Shown: piece by piece, positions 8,643 through 16,235 of the stretch | Layout: each line of letters opens with the position of its first letter | Position numbering within the stretch: the stretch's first letter is position 1 | DNA from: Bacillota bacterium | Lineage (GTDB): Bacteria > Bacillota > Clostridia > Acetivibrionales > Acetivibrionaceae | Assembly: GCA_023398495.1 (NCBI GenBank) | Contig: JAEWSG010000089.1 | Span: forward strand, 1-30,816 | Reading direction: 5' to 3' | Length of the DNA stretch: 30,816 bases | Position numbers and translations under genes: made by a program | The notes under the pieces: model-generated | The model's database searches: none | What the model was told of the DNA's origin: nothing | What the model saw: only the letters and a program-made list of their open reading frames with translations

Positions 8643-10262
8643 CTATAAATTGTCAAGATTGCTTCTTTCATCTAAAAGCATTTGATATTTTTGAGGCAAT
8701 AAATCCTTATCGTCACACTCTTTGACCGCAAGCATTGTCATGTATTCCACCTGCTGGGTACTTGGCCTGCACCTTGTTATTGCCTCATTTAAAATAGCAG
8801 CAGATAATACCGTTCCCTCAATGTTATCTTCGTTAGCAATTTCATAAGCTTTCCTGACCACCGTCTCTATTTCAGCACCTGTATAATTCTCTGTCCTCTG
8901 TGCAAAGGGAAGAAAATCCTCAATATCTGTATCAAAGCCAAATTTCTTGATCATAATTTTGAGTATTTGTGATCGTTCCTCGGCTTCTGGAAGAAGTATA
9001 GGAATCTTTTTGTCAAACCTTCCTGCTCTCTTAAGAGCTGCATCAAGAAGGTCAGGCCTATTAGTTGCAGCAATAAAAATTACTTTTCCTCTATTATTTG
9101 TATTACTGGTAAACTGTAAAAATTCACTAAATATATTTCTACTTACTCCACTATCATTTCCATCACCTCGACGGAATGCCGTATCTATTTCATCAACGAA
9201 CACTATTACAGGCTGCTGAGATTGTGCACCTAAAAGACACTTCTTAAAATTCTTTTCACTTTCCCCGACATACTGCCCTAATATTCTCGACATATCAATC
9301 TTAACGCAGTTAAAACCGCTTGATTTTGCCAGAGCATTAACCAAAAGAGTTTTCCCTGTCCCGGATGGTCCACATAAAAGTATTCCCATGGGTACCCTTC
9401 TTAAATCACCCTGTTTAATTGGCTGTACTATATTTCTAATCAAGTAGTTTTTTGCCTTTTCCATACCACCTACATCTTCAAAACTAATTTCAGGATAAAT
9501 AAACTCCAATACATCTCCATATTCTTTTTTTAGTACAGAATACTTTTTCTCTTTTATAAAGTCAAAACTAATAGCTACATTTTCAGACTCAGCCTTTAGT
9601 TTTATATCCTTTATTGCTTTTTTACTAAGCCCCGAGGACAACTTGGAAAATTCCTCAACAGAAAGATCCATTTTTATATCCTTCTCGTCAACGAGATATT
9701 TAATGTATTCTTTCCTCTCCTCTTCGGTAGGAAGTTCAACAAGTATCGGTTCTATTCTGTATGAAGATCTTAAAACCTCAGAATTCACTTCTGCAAGAGT
9801 ATTTGCCATCATAATGATAGTACTCCCGACTGAAGATATTCTCGCATCATTTGACCACTCACTGAGCCAAATTAACGCAACCCTTTCTTCCATGGACATA
9901 CTGCCCATATCTCCTGGTGGAATAATTTTTTCTGCATGGTCAATAAAAAGCACCATTTTCGTATTTCTTAATGCCATATCAATATAAGGGAATATCTTCG
10001 AAGGTAAAGAATTCAATAAATTTACAGCCATATTTGACGTGATTTTATGGAACTCCCTGGCCATACCTTGTTCAAAAAAAGTCAGTCCTTTAGACACGTC
10101 ATAGAATGCAACTATTCCAAATCCTCTTTGCTTTATAAATTCATCATATATATACCGGTCTATACTCCTATGATTGTCTACTACATCACGAATATTGAAA
10201 TACAAAATGAACTCATGTGAAATTCCTGCTTTATAAGTATTTAAGAACTTTTGATACCACAT
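8643..10262 (-). CDS. AAA+ ATPase (Cdc48/SpoVK type) linked to PspA
   Basis: A 539-residue protein with two AAA-like halves. The N-terminal half (about 15-190) keeps a Walker B-like VLFIDHAEK and a sensor-like IIMMANT but has no Walker A, so it looks degenerate. The C-terminal half is a full AAA+ module: Walker A GPSGTGKT (298-305), pore-like RILGQYVGESE (326-336), Walker B VIVFVDEID (352-360), sensor 1 FIAATNRPD (396-404) and arginine finger RAGRFD (412-417). The gene heads a three-gene operon with pspA (84 bp downstream) and a membrane protein. A likely role is ATP-driven remodelling of PspA assemblies at the membrane. The start ATG is preceded by AGGGAG. Confidence 0.85.
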   Translation of the reverse strand: MWYQKFLNTYKAGISHEFILYFNIRDVVDNHRSIDRYIYDEFIKQRGFGIVAFYDVSKGLTFFEQGMAREFHKITSNMAVNLLNSLPSKIFPYIDMALRNTKMVLFIDHAEKIIPPGDMGSMSMEERVALIWLSEWSNDARISSVGSTIIMMANTLAEVNSEVLRSSYRIEPILVELPTEEERKEYIKYLVDEKDIKMDLSVEEFSKLSSGLSKKAIKDIKLKAESENVAISFDFIKEKKYSVLKKEYGDVLEFIYPEISFEDVGGMEKAKNYLIRNIVQPIKQGDLRRVPMGILLCGPSGTGKTLLVNALAKSSGFNCVKIDMSRILGQYVGESEKNFKKCLLGAQSQQPVIVFVDEIDTAFRRGDGNDSGVSRNIFSEFLQFTSNTNNRGKVIFIAATNRPDLLDAALKRAGRFDKKIPILLPEAEERSQILKIMIKKFGFDTDIEDFLPFAQRTENYTGAEIETVVRKAYEIANEDNIEGTVLSAAILNEAITRCRPSTQQVEYMTMLAVKECDDKDLLPQKYQMLLDERSNLDNL

Positions 10263-10336
10263 AGTTTAGCTCCCTGGTAAATTTAATATGCCTGTATAAA
10301 CACACCCTTTAACTTATGTGTGTTGGCACCATTTCT

Positions 10337-10364
10337 ATTTTACCATAAGTGGCAGCCATATCAA
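10337..10364 (-). promoter_or_regulatory. Candidate sigma-A promoter for the AAA-pspA operon
   Basis: On the minus strand: TTGATA, 16 bp, TAAAAT, about 75 bp ahead of the AAA+ gene. The leader can form a small hairpin (AACACAC with GTGTGTT). No sigma-54 motif of the enterobacterial psp type was seen. Confidence 0.5.
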
Positions 10365-10394
10365 CAGTAATATCTTCAAATTTCCTAAAATAAG

Positions 10395-10460
10395 ACAAAC
10401 GGTTTGTAGTTATTTTTAAAAAGTTTATTTTTAACAATCTTTTTAGAATAACTGTTATAT
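10395..10460 (+). promoter_or_regulatory. Palindrome and weak promoter ahead of the HMA gene
   Basis: ACAAAC-G-GTTTGT (10395-10407) is a perfect 13-bp palindrome. It is followed by TTAACA (10431-10436), 18 bp and TTATAT (10455-10460). The palindrome is a possible operator; it does not match the CopY-type box TACANNTGTA. Confidence 0.3.
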
Positions 10461-10515
10461 AAAAATGTAATTTACATAAAATAAGAATGAATTTAAAAAG
10501 TAAACGGAGGTATTT

Positions 10516-10722
10516 ATGAAAACAGCAACTTTTAATATTCCTTCAATATCTTGCAGTGCTTGTTCGAATAAAATTCAGGAAAGTGTAAAAAACCTTTCCG
10601 GAATACAAAATGTTGCAATTGATTTAAAAAGCCAGCAGGTAAAAGTAGACTATAACCCTGATAGTATAATGCCGCAAGAAATTAAAATGCATATCTCTCA
10701 AATGGGTTATGAGATAATTTAA
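10516..10722 (+). CDS. HMA-domain metallochaperone (CopZ-like)
   Basis: A 68-residue cytosolic protein consisting of one heavy-metal-associated domain with the beta-alpha-beta-beta-alpha-beta pattern. The metal site is ISCSACSNKI, with Cys13 and Cys16 (CxxC); the usual G-M-T before the first Cys is replaced by S-I-S. The C-terminal MGYEI is characteristic. CopZ-like proteins carry Cu(I) to P-type ATPases or to a copper repressor. No ATPase or CsoR is adjacent, so metal specificity cannot be told. A GGAGG lies five bases before the ATG. It is a single-gene unit, closed by the following terminator. Confidence 0.88.
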   Translation: MKTATFNIPSISCSACSNKIQESVKNLSGIQNVAIDLKSQQVKVDYNPDSIMPQEIKMHISQMGYEII

Positions 10723-10733
10723 AAAACAACCTT

Positions 10734-10799
10734 CAAGGTACTTTATATTCTGGATAATGATTATTGATCCAGTTTTAAAGTACCTTGTACCACTTTTTT
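10734..10799. terminator. Bidirectional terminator between the HMA gene and gntR
   Basis: CAAGGTACTTTA (10734-10745) pairs perfectly with TAAAGTACCTTG (10776-10787). There is an inner CTGGAT/ATCCAG stem, T6 follows on the plus strand (10794-10799), and a T-run follows on the minus strand. It serves both convergent genes. Confidence 0.85.
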
Positions 10800-11475
10800 A
10801 TCTTAAATTCTTTATTGCATTGATTATTACCTTTTCCTGATTATTTATATGAACTTGAGCATGTTTTTGGGCCAAGTCCATGTTCCTTTCTGATATAGCT
10901 GCACAAATATTCTCATGCTCCTCAATAAGGTTTTTTGAACTGCTATAATCTTTAAGATATATAACCCTAAAACGTTGTACTTGCTCTCTTAAATTATTTG
11001 CAATCTGTAGAAGTCTGTCATTTCTTGATGCACGATATATCAATTCATGGAATTCAACATCTTTTTTTATAGTCCCTTGAAGATTATCCTTATCTGCATA
11101 ATTCATAAACTGTGCTTGTATCTGCTTTAATTCCTTAATTTCTTCATCGGATATTCTTTCGGCTGCAAGTCTCGTAGCAAGACTATCCATAGAAGCCCTT
11201 ACTTCGAGAACATCCATTATATCCTTAACAGAAAGTTCTGCTACATGTGCCCCCTTTCTAGGAAGCATATCCACCAGCCCTTCCAGCTCAAGCATCCTTA
11301 TTGCTTCTCTTACAGGTGTACGGCTTACTCCCATTTTTTCCGCCAGTTTAACTTCCATAAGGCGTTCTCCCGGCTTTAACTCTCCGGTAATAATTGCTTC
11401 CCTTAATGTATCGAATATTACTTCTCTTAATGGTTTATAATCATTTAAGTTTACCTTTGAAAGCTTTCCAGCCAT
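10798..11475 (-). CDS. GntR-family regulator, FCD (FadR) subfamily
   Basis: A 225-residue transcription factor. The N-terminal winged helix-turn-helix (about 13-80) contains the typical GELKPGERLMEVKLAEKMGVSR segment followed by TPVREAIRMLELEGLV. The all-helical FCD ligand domain (about 85-215) keeps the metal-binding set Asp139, His143, His187 and His209. Such regulators usually respond to small organic acids and bind operators of the TNGT-N-ACNA type. It lies 7 bp after ispE and its ribosome-binding site overlaps the ispE stop, so the two are cotranscribed. The equivalent position in Bacillus holds purR, an unrelated regulator. The ligand is unknown. Confidence 0.9.
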   Translation of the reverse strand: MAGKLSKVNLNDYKPLREVIFDTLREAIITGELKPGERLMEVKLAEKMGVSRTPVREAIRMLELEGLVDMLPRKGAHVAELSVKDIMDVLEVRASMDSLATRLAAERISDEEIKELKQIQAQFMNYADKDNLQGTIKKDVEFHELIYRASRNDRLLQIANNLREQVQRFRVIYLKDYSSSKNLIEEHENICAAISERNMDLAQKHAQVHINNQEKVIINAIKNLR

Positions 11476-11482
11476 ATTTACC

Positions 11483-12352
11483 TCATCTCTCCTCGCAAAA
11501 TGTTTCGGTTAAAATACATTCCCACTTGTTATCCCTGTTTATCTTCTTATAAGCGTTTTCAGCCTCCATCCTACTGCCAAAAATTCCAAATACAGTAGGC
11601 CCGCTTCCACTCATCATACTACCTAAAGCACCAAGTCTAACAAGCTTGTCCTTGATTTCACCTATAACTCCATATCTATTTAAAGTTACAGCTTCCAAAA
11701 CATTTACCATATTCTTTCCAACGTTCTTAATATCCTGGTTTTTAATTAAACTTACAATCAACCCTGTATCCGGTCTTGAAGATATTTTTCCTATATCAAG
11801 ATTATTATATACCCATGCCGTAGAAACAGAAATTCTAGGTTTAACAAGAACAATATTCACATTTTTAAGAGGTGCAATATCTGTAAGAATTTCTCCAATT
11901 CCTTCTGCCAGCATTGTTCCCCCCTTCACACAAAAGGGCACATCTGCTCCAATGGATTTTCCCAGATGCATCAGGTCTTCTTCCTTCAAATTGAGGGAAA
12001 ACATATTATTCATCCCTCTAAGAACAGCGGCCGCATCCGCACTTCCTCCTGCAAGACCTGCTGCTACAGGTATTTTTTTTACTATTCTGATTGCTACACC
12101 TTTTTGAAGGTCATACTTGTCCATCATAACAGCAGCTGCTTTATAAGCTATATTATCGCTGTTCGATGGCACCCAATGTTTGTCGCACTCAATTTTAATG
12201 CTCTTGTTTTCTATACAATCAATAAAAACTTTGTCGTGCAAACTAATTGACTGCATAATCATTCGAACATCATGATATCCGTCATTTCTTCTTGCAAGCA
12301 CATCCAGCGACAGGTTAATTTTTGCTCTTGCCTTAATACAAATTGAATTCAT
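11483..12352 (-). CDS. ispE: 4-diphosphocytidyl-2-C-methyl-D-erythritol kinase
   Basis: A 289-residue GHMP kinase of the MEP isoprenoid pathway; it phosphorylates the 2-hydroxyl of CDP-methylerythritol with ATP. Motif 1 is ARAKINLSLDV (with Lys11), the ATP-binding motif is PVAAGLAGGSADAAA (95-109), the catalytic Asp lies in GADVPF (Asp138), and motif 3 is GSGPTVFGIF near the C-terminus. Length is normal. AGGGTG lies five bases before the ATG, and a good sigma-A promoter lies about 60 bp upstream. It is the first gene of an ispE-gntR unit, in the conserved yabG-veg-X-ispE neighbourhood of Firmicutes. Confidence 0.96.
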   Translation of the reverse strand: MNSICIKARAKINLSLDVLARRNDGYHDVRMIMQSISLHDKVFIDCIENKSIKIECDKHWVPSNSDNIAYKAAAVMMDKYDLQKGVAIRIVKKIPVAAGLAGGSADAAAVLRGMNNMFSLNLKEEDLMHLGKSIGADVPFCVKGGTMLAEGIGEILTDIAPLKNVNIVLVKPRISVSTAWVYNNLDIGKISSRPDTGLIVSLIKNQDIKNVGKNMVNVLEAVTLNRYGVIGEIKDKLVRLGALGSMMSGSGPTVFGIFGSRMEAENAYKKINRDNKWECILTETFCEER

Positions 12353-12405
12353 TTTTCACCCTGTTTAATTTCATGTCTTTAAAATCAATGCTTTCATGAT
12401 TTTAT

Positions 12406-12434
12406 ATTATATACAAAATACAATCTGTTTTCAA
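12406..12434 (-). promoter_or_regulatory. Sigma-A promoter of ispE-gntR
   Basis: On the minus strand: TTGAAA, 17 bp, TATAAT, followed by the ispE start about 55 bp downstream. Confidence 0.75.
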
Positions 12435-12480
12435 TCAAAATATAAAGTCGGGGTGACTTTAATTATCGTGCATCATATTA

Positions 12481-12516
12481 TTCCAAGGACTGAAGCTTCG
12501 AGACTAAGAGAATGTA
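12481..12516 (+). repeat. Intergenic repeat, copy 2
   Basis: This is the counterpart of 180-215 (20 of 21 aligned bases in the core, allowing one gap). It sits between the sipL terminator and the ispE promoter. Confidence 0.35.
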
Positions 12517-12567
12517 AAAAGCAGAAAACTTGGTGGATACTGTATATAATCCACCAAGTTTTTCTGC
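12516..12567 (-). terminator. Intrinsic terminator of sipL
   Basis: Minus-strand arms at 12567-12549 and 12538-12521 pair over 18 bp (one bulged base; core CTTGGTGGAT/ATCCACCAAG). They are followed directly by five T residues (12520-12516). This is the strongest terminator in the window. Confidence 0.85.
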
Positions 12568-12583
12568 TCAAGAAATATTTAAC

Positions 12584-12635
12584 GCCTCTTTTCTTGCAGA
12601 CTATTTAAAATAGTCCACAAGAAAATTATTGAGGC
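12584..12635. repeat. Second long hairpin after sipL
   Basis: Nested pairs GCCTC/GAGGC, TTTTCTTG/CAAGAAAA and a central palindrome GACTATTTAAAATAGTC make one long stem just downstream of the sipL stop. No T-tract follows, so it is probably an mRNA 3'-end stabiliser or part of the terminator module. Confidence 0.5.
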
Positions 12636-12642
12636 ATTTAGT

Positions 12643-14217
12643 CTACTGAGTTATGCTTGATTTTCTTGGAATCATAACTTGTTGACCAGGAGTAATATTT
12701 TCATCTTCGTATAAATTGTTAACTTTTTTAATATCTTCCACAGTTGTGTAGTACTTTTTGGCAATCTCCCACATAGTATCATCAGGTTGTGAGAAGTAAA
12801 TAGTTATGCTAGGGCAATCACCCTTCTTATCCTCAATAGCATTGTCAGTTACTTTTGAAACAAGCGGTATTTTTACATCGTCAAATACTTTCACACAAAC
12901 GTTTATAATTACTCTTATTTCCACTTCATTAGACGAAATCATACTATAATTGCAGTGTTCTACTTCAAGGTCTACCTCACAATTCATATCAGGTTTTAAT
13001 TCCTTGACTTCAACATTTTGCTTGAAAGGAGTTTCGCAATCATAGCAAGAGACAGGCTGTTCACTATCTTTTGCCACATACAGTATATTGTTATTTACTG
13101 CTCCTTCAAGATTTACAGAACCATTTGCAGCATTGCATTGAAACATACTTGGTTTTGAAAGCACATTAAACACTTCAGCTATTTCAGGATTATCCCCGTC
13201 AATGTAAACTGTTTCCTTTAAAGTTATCTGATTCTTTTCATTGCAAATTACTCTTTTTGAAGAGAACTCTTTTTGTTCAATACTTAATTTTCTACTCAGG
13301 CAATATGCATCTGCTATGACATCAACCTGTCTCTTCTCATACGCTTGTGCTTTAATTACCAACTCAATATCACCGTTTAAAACCCTGAGTTCACCATCGT
13401 TATCTTCACCAGGCTTGAATGTGTAATTCAAAACTTTGTAATCTACTTCACACTCGCATCCTTCATTTATACCTTGAATGTCTATAAACTGGGTAAACGG
13501 CAATTCGTGCTCCATAAACTGTATGCTTTTTTCTTCATCATCGGCAACATAAAGTGTTAATATATTTAAATCGCCTTTTGCAATCACCTTATTATCAGAC
13601 AGCTTATAATCCTTTCCAACTATTTTTACATCACTTCTCAATATTTCTTTTATAGTTGGTTTACCTGCAGGTATTTCCATAGACTCATTAATATTACAGT
13701 GAGCGTTATTCTCACCTAAATAACTGTTTACATCTACATTATTTTTTAATATTTCAATGTCCTCGAGTCCCTCAAGGTTATTCACAAAATCCTGATCTAC
13801 CTCTTCAGCTACCTTCACATCAATCTTAACTATTGTTTTTACCTTAATTTTTCTCCCGTATAAAATCTCAAAATCGATATGCTCAATATCACAATTTACA
13901 TTTGCTTTCATTCCGTATTTTGAATTAAGCACATCTACATTATATAAAAAATCATTATTTGCATTTATGCTTCTTACGGCATTATTTTCTTCTTCTGAAA
14001 CGTAAAGTATTTTGTAGCGGATGGTACCATTTACAGCAACTCTATCCTGTAAAACCTCCGAGCTTCTCTCAAACACCTCTCCGTCCATTAGAAGAATACG
14101 TGCTGCATCCGGATGTGTATCCGGCACGATAATGTCGTGTTCAACTATTGTCTGTGCAGTGTCTTCCCCTATAATATTGTTAATTCTTATGGATTCTTTT
14201 ACAAGCTCAAGAGACAT
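12643..14217 (-). CDS. sipL: SipL-like SPOCS (DUF3794) and LysM spore coat morphogenesis protein
   Basis: A 524-residue protein with repeated DUF3794/SPOCS modules (roughly residues 25-125, 170-275 and 320-425) and a C-terminal LysM motif (about 473-520; DTMWEIAKKYYTTVEDIKKVN, then PGQQVMIP). Length and architecture match Clostridioides difficile SipL, which binds SpoIVA through its LysM domain and is needed for coat assembly around the forespore. Other DUF3794-LysM paralogues exist, so the orthology is likely but not proven. The frame stays open to 14328, but ATG 14217 has GAGGAGG immediately upstream and is clearly the start. It replaces sspF in the Bacillus-type order yabG-veg-sspF-ispE. 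Confidence 0.85.
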   Translation of the reverse strand: MSLELVKESIRINNIIGEDTAQTIVEHDIIVPDTHPDAARILLMDGEVFERSSEVLQDRVAVNGTIRYKILYVSEEENNAVRSINANNDFLYNVDVLNSKYGMKANVNCDIEHIDFEILYGRKIKVKTIVKIDVKVAEEVDQDFVNNLEGLEDIEILKNNVDVNSYLGENNAHCNINESMEIPAGKPTIKEILRSDVKIVGKDYKLSDNKVIAKGDLNILTLYVADDEEKSIQFMEHELPFTQFIDIQGINEGCECEVDYKVLNYTFKPGEDNDGELRVLNGDIELVIKAQAYEKRQVDVIADAYCLSRKLSIEQKEFSSKRVICNEKNQITLKETVYIDGDNPEIAEVFNVLSKPSMFQCNAANGSVNLEGAVNNNILYVAKDSEQPVSCYDCETPFKQNVEVKELKPDMNCEVDLEVEHCNYSMISSNEVEIRVIINVCVKVFDDVKIPLVSKVTDNAIEDKKGDCPSITIYFSQPDDTMWEIAKKYYTTVEDIKKVNNLYEDENITPGQQVMIPRKSSITQ

Positions 14218-14357
14218 CTTTAATCCTCCTCTAAACAAAAAATATTCTAATTTGCCAATCTTATACCTAATTAGGATTAATACTATAGTAAAACTGCTTT
14301 GCGTATCTTTACTAATATATATTGACAAGGTATATAAAATATTCCAAGTAAGAGCAG

Positions 14358-14400
14358 AAAATAAAAGAACTTAATATTTTTATCAAGTTCTTTTATTTTT
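14358..14400. terminator. Terminator after veg
   Basis: AAAATAAAAGAACTT (14358-14372) pairs with AAGTTCTTTTATTTT (14385-14399). On the minus strand the stem runs into T-rich sequence. It is AT-rich and so of moderate strength. Confidence 0.65.
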
Positions 14401-14461
14401 TACGGAGGAAATCCCCCATTTTATTTAGTTTTAATTTCTATTCCTCTATACATCAGACACC

Positions 14462-14725
14462 TTAACTTACTTGAATCTTTTTGTTATCCTTACATATTAC
14501 AATCTCGACAGCCTTCGTAAGTATATCTGTATAACTGTATGAAACCCTTCGTGTTGCCTCGTAATCGTTTTCAAATTTTACTACGAAGATGCTAGGATAG
14601 GTGTTTTCAAGTATTCCTTCTTTAATAAAAGCCTTCTTTCTACCTTTATTGGCTTTTAATTGAATCTTTTGCCCAATGCATGTTTCTATATCTCTCTTAA
14701 TCTGAAACAAGCTGCTCTTCTCCAT
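14462..14725 (-). CDS. veg: Veg protein
   Basis: An 87-residue small beta-rich protein. It shows the Veg family core IGQKIQLKANKGRKK followed by an SH3-like run ending RRVSYSYTDILTKAVEI. In Bacillus subtilis Veg is very highly expressed and stimulates biofilm matrix genes by antagonising SinR; whether that role holds in clostridia without SinR is unknown. GAGGTGA precedes the ATG and a near-perfect promoter lies upstream. It sits between yabG and sipL, as in the conserved Firmicutes neighbourhood. Confidence 0.95.
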   Translation of the reverse strand: MEKSSLFQIKRDIETCIGQKIQLKANKGRKKAFIKEGILENTYPSIFVVKFENDYEATRRVSYSYTDILTKAVEIVICKDNKKIQVS

Positions 14726-14756
14726 ATTTGAATCACCTCATCTTCTGTTTGCACAT

Positions 14757-14785
14757 ATTATATCACAACAAGAGCAATTTGTCAA
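14757..14785 (-). promoter_or_regulatory. Consensus sigma-A promoter of veg
   Basis: On the minus strand: TTGACA, exactly 17 bp, TATAAT, both perfect consensus hexamers. The veg promoter of B. subtilis is likewise among the strongest known. Confidence 0.92.
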
Positions 14786-14845
14786 AAAAATATATATTAT
14801 AACAAGGGAATTTTATTGATGTCAAGCATTTTTTTTATACTGTGA

Positions 14846-15717
14846 CTATCTGTATGGTTCTAATGGATATCCATCCCTGCATTTCCCCCTTGTCTCTATC
14901 CCCCCAATCCCCTGTAAACCAGTAATAGTTGTACTTATAACATCTTTAGGCGAAAGTATTGTATCTATTCCAGTATATGCAATTTTTTTACAGATATAAA
15001 CAGGATCAAGTGCATGAATCAAAACCCTATAAGGTGCACTTGCATAATTAGCTCCTGCTTCTATTATTCTATGGTACATAGATTGACAGGCTCCTGCAAA
15101 TATTACAAGTCCATCTAGATTGCTATCGTAGTGCCTAGCCTCATTGACTGCTTCAATAAAATATTTTGAATTTCTGTAATTGTCCATACTGCTATATCCA
15201 TTTTCATCTTTTATAACACCGTCATGACCGGTTAACACCAGAATATCAGGCTTATACTTTTTTAGCAGTTCATATACTTTCGAAGGCTGATCCTTCTCCT
15301 TAACATGTACCCCTACGGCTTCTATACCAAGTTTTTTATACTTTTCAAGACATGTTTCAAGATATTCACTATCCCCGTCAATGTGAAGTACTCTACCTGG
15401 CCTTTGAAACGTTCGGTCCTCATTTACCACCTGCTCGCGATAGAATTTTTTTTTTGTATGGTTCTTAGCATTGCAGGCTTCATATTTCTTATTTTTGTAT
15501 TAACTTTATCATTAACCTTTTCATTATATTCCCTAATATTGGACTCGGGCTGCAAAACAAGATCTGAAGCAGGTGCATCGGCTTCAAGCCTGTAACAAAT
15601 TCCTCTTAATACTGCTATTTCCTTACCGTCCACATTTTTAATATCAACAACTTTGAAAAGAATATCCGAGTTATAAGACTTTCTCCCTACTATATCTCCA
15701 ACTTTTAACGTACTCAT
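14846..15717 (-). pseudogene. yabG: YabG sporulation protease, reading frame split at an A10 run
   Basis: YabG is the cysteine protease that processes spore coat and SpoIVA-type proteins late in sporulation. Here the N-terminal part (MSTLKVGDIVGRKSYNSDIL onward, ending at a TGG-TAA after 97 codons) and the C-terminal part (through VNEDRTFQRPGRVLHIDGD, LTGHDG and FAGACQS to the end at 14846) lie in different frames. The join is at ten consecutive A residues of the coding strand (15446-15455). One more A, or two fewer, restores a continuous product of about 295 residues, close to the usual 290, reading KKFYREQV across the junction. The downstream His (TGHDG) and Cys (AGACQS) are intact. Possible explanations are a homopolymer sequencing error, transcriptional slippage on the A-run, or a recent loss. 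ATG 15726 is an alternative start. Confidence 0.85.
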
Positions 15718-15754
15718 AAAAACCATCTATTCTAAAATTATTCTCCTAATATAC

Positions 15755-15780
15755 ATAATATGTAATTATATATTTTATGT
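15755..15780 (-). promoter_or_regulatory. Possible sporulation (sigma-K/E-like) promoter of yabG
   Basis: On the minus strand: AC, 16 bp, CATATTAT, close to the sigma-K pattern AC-N16/17-CATANNNT. It lies 30 bp ahead of the yabG start. yabG is sigma-K-dependent in B. subtilis. The motif is short and the region is AT-rich, so this is only suggestive. Confidence 0.35.
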
Positions 15781-15790
15781 GATATCACTA

Positions 15791-15820
15791 TTGAAAATTA
15801 TGAATATAAATAGTTATAAT
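15791..15820 (+). promoter_or_regulatory. Candidate sigma-A promoter of fhs
   Basis: TTGAAA, 18 bp, TATAAT. Transcription from here would start near 15827 and give fhs a leader of about 410 nt. Confidence 0.65.
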
Positions 15821-15919
15821 GGACTATATAAAAGTTAAATAGTTTTTTAATTATTACTTTTTAATTACAGCATTAACTTGGCATGTCATTTTGATGAAAA
15901 ATACAGGAAGGAGAGAACC

Positions 15920-15949
15920 GTGACTAACGCTATAGATGAAAAACTCTAA
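15920..15949 (+). CDS. Nine-codon leader ORF upstream of fhs
   Basis: A GTG-initiated ORF encoding MTNAIDEKL and then TAA. It is preceded six bases upstream by GGAAGGAGAG, a better ribosome-binding site than the one in front of fhs itself. It lies about 90 nt into the predicted leader. It could be a regulatory leader peptide or the remnant of a decayed gene. No run of a single amino-acid codon is present, so classical amino-acid attenuation is unlikely. Confidence 0.4.
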   Translation: MTNAIDEKL

Positions 15950-16061
15950 AACTAAAATCAAAGGACGTTTTTAATCTAAATTAGATAACGTTTAGATGCT
16001 CTATAAGTTTAACTTTAATGTACGTTATCTATATAGATTCAATAAATAGTGTTAGAATGTA

Positions 16062-16227
16062 CCCTGAGTTACAGGGGAATTTAAGCCTCTGGAGCATCAC
16101 ATCAAACGATAGTAGGTTGTATAAAATCGGATGCGTTGAAGGAGGAAGCAAACATAAACTAAGGGATTACGGAAAAACAACATCCTAGTGCCCCGTACCT
16201 AATTTAGTTTATAAGTTTGTGTAACGG
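16062..16227 (+). promoter_or_regulatory. Structured 5' leader of fhs, candidate cis-regulatory RNA
   Basis: Several complementary stems occur in order: CCCTG/CAGGG (16062-16076); CCTC (16086-16089) with GAGG (16142-16145), enclosing GCATC/GATGC (16094-16098, 16130-16134) and CGAT/ATCG (16107-16110, 16126-16129); then ATAAACTAA (16154-16162) with TTAGTTTAT (16204-16212), enclosing TACGG/CCGTA (16168-16172, 16193-16197). CCGT (16193-16196) can instead pair with ACGG (16224-16227) next to the fhs start, so a switch is possible. I do not recognise a known riboswitch class; it does not show the folate (THF) or ZTP consensus. Confidence 0.5.
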
Positions 16228-16235
16228 TAATTGAA

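Noticed and set aside
11646..12107. Plus-strand ORF of 153 codons opposite ispE
   Set aside because: It is a shadow of ispE; no start signal and low-complexity sequence.
12396..12608. Plus-strand ORF of 70 codons between ispE and sipL
   Set aside because: It runs through the ispE promoter and two terminator hairpins, has no ribosome-binding site and encodes no recognisable protein.
16062..16227. Known folate (THF) or ZTP riboswitch upstream of fhs
   Set aside because: The conserved core sequences of these classes that I know are not found; kept only as an unclassified structured leader.
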